A stretch of DNA of 34,690 nt from Nitrosopumilaceae archaeon. GTDB taxonomy: Archaea > Thermoproteota > Nitrososphaeria > Nitrososphaerales > Nitrosopumilaceae. The notes below the pieces were generated by a model. It had not been told where the DNA came from, ran no database searches, and saw nothing but the letters and a program-made list of their open reading frames with translations. Both the position numbers and the translations under genes were made by a program. Below, piece after piece: positions 29,740 through 34,690 of this stretch (positions within the stretch are counted from its first letter, which is position 1; each line of letters begins with the position of its first letter). The DNA is taken from positions 1 through 34,690 of the forward strand of contig DASQHX010000009.1 of the NCBI GenBank assembly GCA_035631875.1, in the 5' to 3' direction.

Positions 29740-30412
29740 GTTCTACCCCAAGCATGGATTTGACTCTTTCAGTCAAGTTCGGCATATGTGCCTGGGCATC
29801 AACCATTCTGATTGCTTCTATTGCCTTTAATAATCCATCTGGATCTTCAGATGAAACTACTATCCATCCATTTTGTCCAATTGTAATCATTGCTTTTGTG
29901 GCCATCTCAATTGTTTGGATCATAGAGCCTCGTTTTCCAATAAGTCTTGGAACCTTGCTTGGAGAAATCTCGATTAGCTCTCCTGATTCAATTTTTCCAA
30001 GATCCCTATCCTGTACAGTAAGCAAAGGATCACGCGATCTATCAAAATTAGCAATTCGTGCTGCAACCAAGTCCCCTTTGTCAAGTCTTTCTTTAAGTTC
30101 ATCTTTGGTTGGAGAATAGTCTCTACCAAAAACATCTTGGGCTGGTAAAAATCCTACAAAACATGAGTTAATATCAAACTCCCATGATAATGATGAATGT
30201 CCTACTACTTTGCCTATAATCAAGTCATTTGTTTTTGGCATGTATATTCCTGTAAGTGGAATGACGCGTACCGCATTATCAAAAATTTCAGAAATACCCA
30301 CACTTGTAGAAATAATTCGATCTCCTTCTTGGTAGACATTTTGTTCCGGTCTAAAGGGTCCAGTTGTTATAACGTCGCCAGGAATTACGTATCTTCTTTT
30401 TGTTTCCATCAT
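29708..30412 (-). CDS. rrp4: Exosome RNA-binding cap subunit Rrp4
   Basis: 234 aa: an N-terminal domain (RRYVIPGDVIT), an S1 domain (about 65-140, DLVAARIANFDRSRDP), and a KH domain with the G-x-x-G loop LIGKRGSM. Rrp4 caps the Rrp41-Rrp42 ring and gives specificity for A-rich RNA. It overlaps rrp41 and overlaps the SBDS gene stop by 4 bases. Confidence 0.95.
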   Translation of the reverse strand: MMETKRRYVIPGDVITTGPFRPEQNVYQEGDRIISTSVGISEIFDNAVRVIPLTGIYMPKTNDLIIGKVVGHSSLSWEFDINSCFVGFLPAQDVFGRDYSPTKDELKERLDKGDLVAARIANFDRSRDPLLTVQDRDLGKIESGELIEISPSKVPRLIGKRGSMIQTIEMATKAMITIGQNGWIVVSSEDPDGLLKAIEAIRMVDAQAHMPNLTERVKSMLGVELGDNNDTINE

Positions 30413-31095
30413 TTCGCGACCTCAACAGAAGCAGAACCTTTTGTTATTGATCCCAATCTATCTATCACATTTGCCCTTGCTGCAGCCGGTATATCTAGTA
30501 TTACTTTAAGAGAGCCATTAGCTTGCCATTCTTCTTTTTTTAAAGACCCTACAGATTTTAAAACGGAATAAGATTGTGCAGCAAACTGTGCGGGTACAAG
30601 AATTTCAAGAAGCATGTTTTCTGATTTTAATGGTATTATGGAACGCAGTTGTTCAACAATATCTTTTGTTTGTTCGTCTACATTTTTAAATGGATCAACT
30701 GAGACTCGTGCATCATCCATAGCTTGCTCTATCCGAAGCGGCGGATGGGGGAGATGGGATCTAGGATCGACAAAGTTTTTGGCAATAAACTCTACAATTT
30801 GTTTACGTTTTTCTGAAACCATCTTTCTTCTTTGATCTGTTGTTAGGTTAAGATCACCTTTTTGAAGAATTATAGTTGCAATTGTAGCTTGATCTATTGT
30901 CTTAAATGCTTTCATCAATTTTTCAGTAGATGCTCGTGTGCCCTTATTAGAATCTGAATAAATCTCCTCAGAGATCATTATAGATGAAATATCTTTCTTT
31001 TTTCCTAACTTGAAATCGAGTGCTGGATCTGGCTTTACAAGAATCTCGAATTTTTCTCCTTCAACTGCAAATCTGACTACGGATGGCTTGTCCAT
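30409..31095 (-). CDS. sbds: SBDS/Sdo1 ribosome assembly factor
   Basis: 228 aa, three domains: N-terminal FYSH (VVRFAVEGEKFEILV, to about 90), a central helical domain (TTDQRRKMVSEKRKQIVEFI), and a C-terminal ferredoxin-like domain (MLLEILVPAQFAAQSYSVL). It helps release anti-association factor from the large subunit. It is the first gene of the superoperon, with its start 85 bases from rpo3 on the other strand. Confidence 0.95.
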   Translation of the reverse strand: MDKPSVVRFAVEGEKFEILVKPDPALDFKLGKKKDISSIMISEEIYSDSNKGTRASTEKLMKAFKTIDQATIATIILQKGDLNLTTDQRRKMVSEKRKQIVEFIAKNFVDPRSHLPHPPLRIEQAMDDARVSVDPFKNVDEQTKDIVEQLRSIIPLKSENMLLEILVPAQFAAQSYSVLKSVGSLKKEEWQANGSLKVILDIPAAARANVIDRLGSITKGSASVEVAK

Positions 31096-31180
31096 AATTG
31101 TGATATTTAACTTTGGTATTTATCTATACGGAAAAACTCGCTAGATTTTTATTTGGACTAACGATTGTTTTCTCTAAGGT
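31096..31180. promoter_or_regulatory. Divergent promoter: exosome superoperon / rpo3 ribosomal operon
   Basis: 85 bases between two major housekeeping units. On the plus strand TTTTTATTT (31146-31154) stands about 30 bases before the TTG start of rpo3. On the minus strand TAGATAAATACC lies about 30 bases before the SBDS ATG. Both imply leaderless mRNAs. Confidence 0.6.
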
Positions 31181-31816
31181 TTGACTTCTTTAGAGATTAT
31201 TGAGCAAAATGAACGAAAGATTGTTGTTAAATTAAAGAATGTCCCATTACAATACGCCAACGCATTAAGAAGAATTTGCCTAACTGGAGTGCCTGTTTTT
31301 GCTATCGACGATGTAGTGATAATTGAAAATTCTTCTGTCCTTGCAGATGAGGGTGTAGCCCATAGACTTGCAATGACTCCAATAAGGACAGACCTAACAA
31401 GGTTTGTTGAAGCATCAAATTGTGACTGTCATAGTGAAGTTGGTTGTTCTCGTTGTAGAGTGATGTTAATGATCGATGCAGGTTCTGCAGATACTACAAG
31501 AACTGTTACATCAGCTGAGCTTACCTCGGAAGATGAAGTTGTAAAACCAGTTAGTGATAAAATTCCAATTATTGAACTTGCACCAAATCAAAAATTAAAA
31601 CTTGAAGCATATGCAAGATTAGGAAGAGGTACGGAACATGCAAAATGGAATTCTGCTACAGTTTCAGTATTAACAGAAACTGGGAATCCTGAGGATCACA
31701 TCTTAACTATAGAAACAACAGGCGCACTAACGCCAGCTCAAATAGTTTCAGCTGGAATAGAGGAGCTTGCAAAAAGACTAGATAGCTTCAAACAAGTAAT
31801 TTCTACCCTTGGCTGA
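31181..31816 (+). CDS. rpo3: DNA-directed RNA polymerase subunit D (Rpo3)
   Basis: 211 aa, starting at TTG (MTSLEIIEQNERK). The alpha-type dimerisation domain contains NVPLQYANALRRICLTGVP and AHRLAMTPIRTDL. An inserted Cys cluster C81, C83, C89 and C92 (CDCHSEVGCSRC) corresponds to the Fe-S-binding insertion known in Sulfolobus subunit D. The C-terminal dimer interface is PAQIVSAGIEELAKRL. It nucleates RNA polymerase assembly with Rpo11, Rpo10 and Rpo12. It heads the operon with L18e, L13 and S9. Confidence 0.95.
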   Translation: MTSLEIIEQNERKIVVKLKNVPLQYANALRRICLTGVPVFAIDDVVIIENSSVLADEGVAHRLAMTPIRTDLTRFVEASNCDCHSEVGCSRCRVMLMIDAGSADTTRTVTSAELTSEDEVVKPVSDKIPIIELAPNQKLKLEAYARLGRGTEHAKWNSATVSVLTETGNPEDHILTIETTGALTPAQIVSAGIEELAKRLDSFKQVISTLG

Positions 31817-31855
31817 GCATGCATTATATTTGGGTTAAAAAAGGCAATATTACAA

Positions 31856-32203
31856 ATGACCAATCAAGTTGTAATGCAAATGGCAAAGGAACTCAAAGGG
31901 GCATCAAAGAAAAACAATGCGCCAATATGGTCAAGATTAGCAGAACTTGCACTCAAACCATCTAGCGCTAGAAGAACAATCAATATTGGTCAAATAGATA
32001 AATTTGTAAAAGACAATGACATAATTGTTGTTCCAGGAAAAGTACTTGGAACGGGTTACCTTTCACATAAAATAACACTTTGTTCATTTTCAATTTCTAC
32101 ATCTGGCGCCAAAAAGATTCTAGACTCTGGTGGAAAGATTCTCAACTTTACTGATCTAATAAAAATCTATCCAACAGGAAAAGGAGTGATAATAATTGGC
32201 TAA
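31856..32203 (+). CDS. rpl18e: 50S ribosomal protein L18e
   Basis: 115 aa. Starts MTNQVVMQMAKELKGASKK. Family features include NIGQIDKFVKDNDIIVVPGK, ILNFTDLI and a C-terminus GVIIIG. The length is normal. The stop overlaps the start of L13 by 8 bases, so it is coupled to L13. Confidence 0.95.
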   Translation: MTNQVVMQMAKELKGASKKNNAPIWSRLAELALKPSSARRTINIGQIDKFVKDNDIIVVPGKVLGTGYLSHKITLCSFSISTSGAKKILDSGGKILNFTDLIKIYPTGKGVIIIG

Positions 32204-32666
32204 ACAACAAACCCATACAAAGACTGAAGTCAAACAAATTCAGAACATCATAGTGGATGGAACAAACATGATTGCAGGAAGACTGTGTTCACATGTAGCA
32301 AAACTATTGATTGATGGAAATCGAGTATCAATTGTAAACACTGAGAATGTCATGTTAAGCGGTGACAGAGATGCTATCATAAAATCATACAGGAAATTTT
32401 TAGAGATTGCAAGTATTAATAATCCAAAGTTTGGACCATTTCATCCAAGAAGACCAGATACCATGATAACCAAGATGGTAAGGGGTATGTTACCAAAAAA
32501 ACCATCAGGAAAAACTGCATTCAAAAGACTAAGAGCATACTTGGGAGTACCAAATGAGCTTAAATCAATGACAACTACACAATTTGAAGATTCAAAGATT
32601 AGAAAAGCTTCTCCATACTATACCAGCATGGGAGATCTTGGAAAATTAGTGGGATGGCATGAATAA
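32196..32666 (+). CDS. rpl13: 50S ribosomal protein L13
   Basis: 156 aa from TTG ([14 protein letters not shown]). Signature [18 protein letters not shown], then [19 protein letters not shown] and [18 protein letters not shown]. The N-terminus is about 14 residues longer than many archaeal L13; an internal ATG after IIVDGTN is an alternative start but would truncate the fold. The stop overlaps the S9 start (TAATG). Confidence 0.93.
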   Translation: MAKQQTHTKTEVKQIQNIIVDGTNMIAGRLCSHVAKLLIDGNRVSIVNTENVMLSGDRDAIIKSYRKFLEIASINNPKFGPFHPRRPDTMITKMVRGMLPKKPSGKTAFKRLRAYLGVPNELKSMTTTQFEDSKIRKASPYYTSMGDLGKLVGWHE

Positions 32667-33112
32667 TGGTTACTAGAATAGAAAGTTATTTTGCATCAAG
32701 AAAATCTGCAAGAGCACATGTTCACATTGCAAAAGGAGCAGGCATGGTTAGAGTAAACAATATTCCAGTAGAAATAGTTCAACAAGAAACTGCAAGAGAA
32801 ATAATGCTTGCACCATTAGAGGTTGCTGGAGATTTGAGAGATAAAATTGATCTTTTCGTGCGAGTAAGCGGTGGCGGTTTTATGGGACAAGCCTATGCAT
32901 CTTCTGTAGCCATATCAAGAGCAATGACAGGTTGGACAAAATCAAAGAAAGAACCAAAGGATCATCCATTTACAAAAACAATTCGCGAGGATCTTAAAAA
33001 ACGCCTTACTGATTTTGATAAACATCTTCTAAGCGGTGACGATAGGAGAAAAGAACCCAAGAAGTTTGGTGGGCCTAGTGCTAGAAGAAGAAAACAGAAA
33101 TCATACAGGTAA
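32666..33112 (+). CDS. rps9: 30S ribosomal protein S9
   Basis: 148 aa. Signature [33 protein letters not shown] (the G-G-G-x-x-G-Q loop) and a basic C-terminal tail [16 protein letters not shown] that reaches the decoding P-site tRNA. Its ATG overlaps the L13 stop by one base. In many Archaea rpo10 (rpoN) follows immediately; here no rpo10 frame is seen before leuD. Confidence 0.96.
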   Translation: MVTRIESYFASRKSARAHVHIAKGAGMVRVNNIPVEIVQQETAREIMLAPLEVAGDLRDKIDLFVRVSGGGFMGQAYASSVAISRAMTGWTKSKKEPKDHPFTKTIREDLKKRLTDFDKHLLSGDDRRKEPKKFGGPSARRRKQKSYR

Positions 33113-33204
33113 GATTTGAAAGCTGTAATTTTGACCTATATACATGGTAGAAGTGGTAAGTTGTTTACTGATTATTTCCCAAAGGCAATCAATAAAATGA
33201 AGAC

Positions 33205-33777
33205 CTAAAGTTTGGGTTTAGATTTTTCATACATAGTTATTTTATCTTCGTATTGTAAAGTGACAGCAATATCATCTAGTCCGTCAAGCAGAGTCTTTTT
33301 TCTGTGACTTTCTATTTCAAAAGGAATAACAATATCATTAGTTATGGTTTGGTTTAGTAAATCAACTTCAATCTCAGATGAATTATTGAATAATTTCTCT
33401 ACATTTTGAGAGTCAAGCCTTATTGGTAAAATTCCATTTTTAAAACAATTATTATAAAATATATCTGCAAAAGACGGAGCTATAATTACCCTAAATCCAT
33501 AATCAAGCAAAGCCCATGCAGCGTGTTCTCTACTAGAACCGCAACCAAAGTTGTCTCTTGTAAGCAATATCTTTGAATCACAATATTTTGAATTATTTAA
33601 GACAAAATCTTCTCTTGGTTTATCTCCGTTTTCAAACCTCCAATCATAAAATAAATACTGACCAAACCCAGTTTTTTGCACTAGTTTTAAAAATTGTTTT
33701 GGAATTATCTGATCAGTATCTACATTTACCTTATCAAGAGGTGTAACAATGCTTTTTATTTTTTTAAATCGTTCCAT
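33205..33777 (-). CDS. leuD: 3-isopropylmalate dehydratase small subunit
   Basis: 190 aa. It carries KVNVDTDQIIPKQFLK near the N-terminus and the FGCGSSREHAAWALLDYGF motif, the swivel-domain substrate loop of aconitase-family small subunits. With LeuC it isomerises 2-isopropylmalate to 3-isopropylmalate in leucine synthesis. It follows leuC with a one-base gap. The bacterial-type length (190 aa) distinguishes it from short archaeal homoaconitase subunits of about 165 aa. Confidence 0.92.
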   Translation of the reverse strand: MERFKKIKSIVTPLDKVNVDTDQIIPKQFLKLVQKTGFGQYLFYDWRFENGDKPREDFVLNNSKYCDSKILLTRDNFGCGSSREHAAWALLDYGFRVIIAPSFADIFYNNCFKNGILPIRLDSQNVEKLFNNSSEIEVDLLNQTITNDIVIPFEIESHRKKTLLDGLDDIAVTLQYEDKITMYEKSKPKL

Positions 33778-33778
33778 G

Positions 33779-34690
33779 TTAATTCAAATTCAATTCTCTT
33801 ACATCAATAAAATGTCCTGCTAGTGCAGCAGCTGCTGCCATAATAGGACTGACTAGATGAGTTCTTCCACCTGCACCTTGTCTTCCCTCAAAATTTCTAT
33901 TTGATGTGCTAGCACATCTCTCTCCAGATGTCAAGATGTCAGGATTCATTCCCAGACACATACTACAACCTGATTCTCTCCATTCAAATCCTGCATCCTT
34001 GAAAATTTTGTCTAGTCCTAATTGTTCTGCCTGTTTTTTAACAAGTTGTGAACCTGGTACAACCATTGCACGTACCTTTGATGAGATCTTCTTATCCTTG
34101 ATTATTTTTGATGCTTCAATCAAATCTTCTAATCTTGAATTCGTACAAGAACCTATGAAGATTCGATCAAGTGAAATGTCTGTGATTTGCATTCCTGGCT
34201 TGAGACCCATGTATTGTAATGCTTTATGTGCTGCCTTTTCTTCATCAGGATTTCCTTTAGAATACTCTTCTGGAAACGGCACAGTTCCTGTTACATCAGT
34301 AGTCATTGCAGGATTTGTTCCCCATGATACTTGTGGCGATATCTTGTCAGCGTGTAATGTAAAGCTTTTATCAAAATGTGCTCCTGCATCACTTTTTAGA
34401 TTTTCATGCCAATAATCTACAAGTTCATCGTAATTTTTTGGAACATATTTCTTTCCTCGTAAGAACTCGAATGTTTTTTCGTCAGGAGCAATAAGACCAG
34501 CTCTTGCACCTGCTTCAATAGACATGTTACAAATTGTCATTCTTTGTTCCATCGTAAGATCTGATATTGTTTCTCCTCTATACTCTATTATTGTGCCAGT
34601 TCCGCCAGCTGTTCCTATCTGTCGTATAATAGAAAGTATGATATCTTTTGCAGTAACAGCATGTGGGTTTTTTCTCTTGCCTTCTATTTT
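33779..34690 (-). CDS. leuC: 3-isopropylmalate dehydratase large subunit (N-terminus beyond window)
   Basis: The last 303 codons are present, and the frame runs off the right edge with no start. An ATG at 34552 is internal: upstream residues [16 protein letters not shown] and [18 protein letters not shown] match the family. Cys ligands of the [4Fe-4S] cluster are visible in [13 protein letters not shown] and [13 protein letters not shown]. The complete protein would be about 470 aa. It is operonic with leuD. Confidence 0.93.
   Translation of the reverse strand, partial: KIEGKRKNPHAVTAKDIILSIIRQIGTAGGTGTIIEYRGETISDLTMEQRMTICNMSIEAGARAGLIAPDEKTFEFLRGKKYVPKNYDELVDYWHENLKSDAGAHFDKSFTLHADKISPQVSWGTNPAMTTDVTGTVPFPEEYSKGNPDEEKAAHKALQYMGLKPGMQITDISLDRIFIGSCTNSRLEDLIEASKIIKDKKISSKVRAMVVPGSQLVKKQAEQLGLDKIFKDAGFEWRESGCSMCLGMNPDILTSGERCASTSNRNFEGRQGAGGRTHLVSPIMAAAAALAGHFIDVRELNLN

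Noticed and set aside
33116-33208. 30-aa frame from a TTG after rps9 (MKAVILTYIHGRSG)
   Set aside because: Very short, no motif, and it runs into the end of leuD; it does not resemble Rpo10.

Overview
The window is archaeal and almost certainly from an ammonia-oxidising thaumarchaeon (Nitrososphaerota, Nitrosopumilales-like: Nitrosopumilus, Nitrosarchaeum or Nitrosotalea relatives). The evidence is archaeal-only information-processing genes: exosome Rrp4/Rrp41/Rrp42, SBDS, L37Ae, L18e, L10e, RNA polymerase subunit D, Nob1 and a short XPF nuclease. The DNA is AT-rich. TATA-like boxes sit about 25-30 bases before many start codons, which implies leaderless mRNAs, and TTG and GTG starts are frequent. 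Two tRNA genes lack an encoded CCA. No mobile element, CRISPR array or rRNA was seen.

Layout. 1-2496 (-) is the N-terminal 832 codons of a secreted NHL/HYR-repeat protein running off the left edge. 2635-4448 (-) is an ABC-2 exporter pair. 4634-8575 holds a PRC-barrel protein, a deazaflavin-type flavin/F420 barrel protein, two unknowns and two related secreted proteins. 8650-12062 is a patch of very small Cys-rich or His-rich proteins (several too short for routine calling), a tRNA-Glu, a zinc-ribbon membrane protein and a secreted protein. 12098-14310 has a tRNA-splicing endonuclease-like protein, a membrane-anchored Lon-type protease domain and ribosomal protein L10e. 14302-17380 has a small unknown, tRNA-Gly, and an unexplained three-gene unit (winged helix, AAA+ ATPase, 140-aa protein). 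The quiet stretch 17381-17734 contains a convincing C/D box sRNA. 17735-25179 has a 50-aa membrane protein, HtpX, MsrB, a 35-aa C2H2-like miniprotein behind a perfect palindrome, a coiled-coil protein, a processive GT2 glycosyltransferase, a 7Fe-ferredoxin fusion and a rhodanese with its partner.

25270-34690 is core housekeeping. nadK and nob1 overlap. The minus-strand archaeal exosome superoperon runs SBDS, Rrp4, Rrp41, Rrp42, L37Ae, Pcc1, prefoldin beta, XPF. It diverges from rpo3-L18e-L13-S9 on the plus strand. leuD and a partial leuC close the window.

The best candidates for undescribed biology are the winged-helix/AAA+/140-aa unit (14739-17380), the cluster of Cys-rich miniproteins including a metallothionein-like 47-aa protein (8863-9006), the C2H2 miniprotein with a 17-bp palindrome in its core promoter (19470-19598), and the C/D sRNA at 17565-17627.
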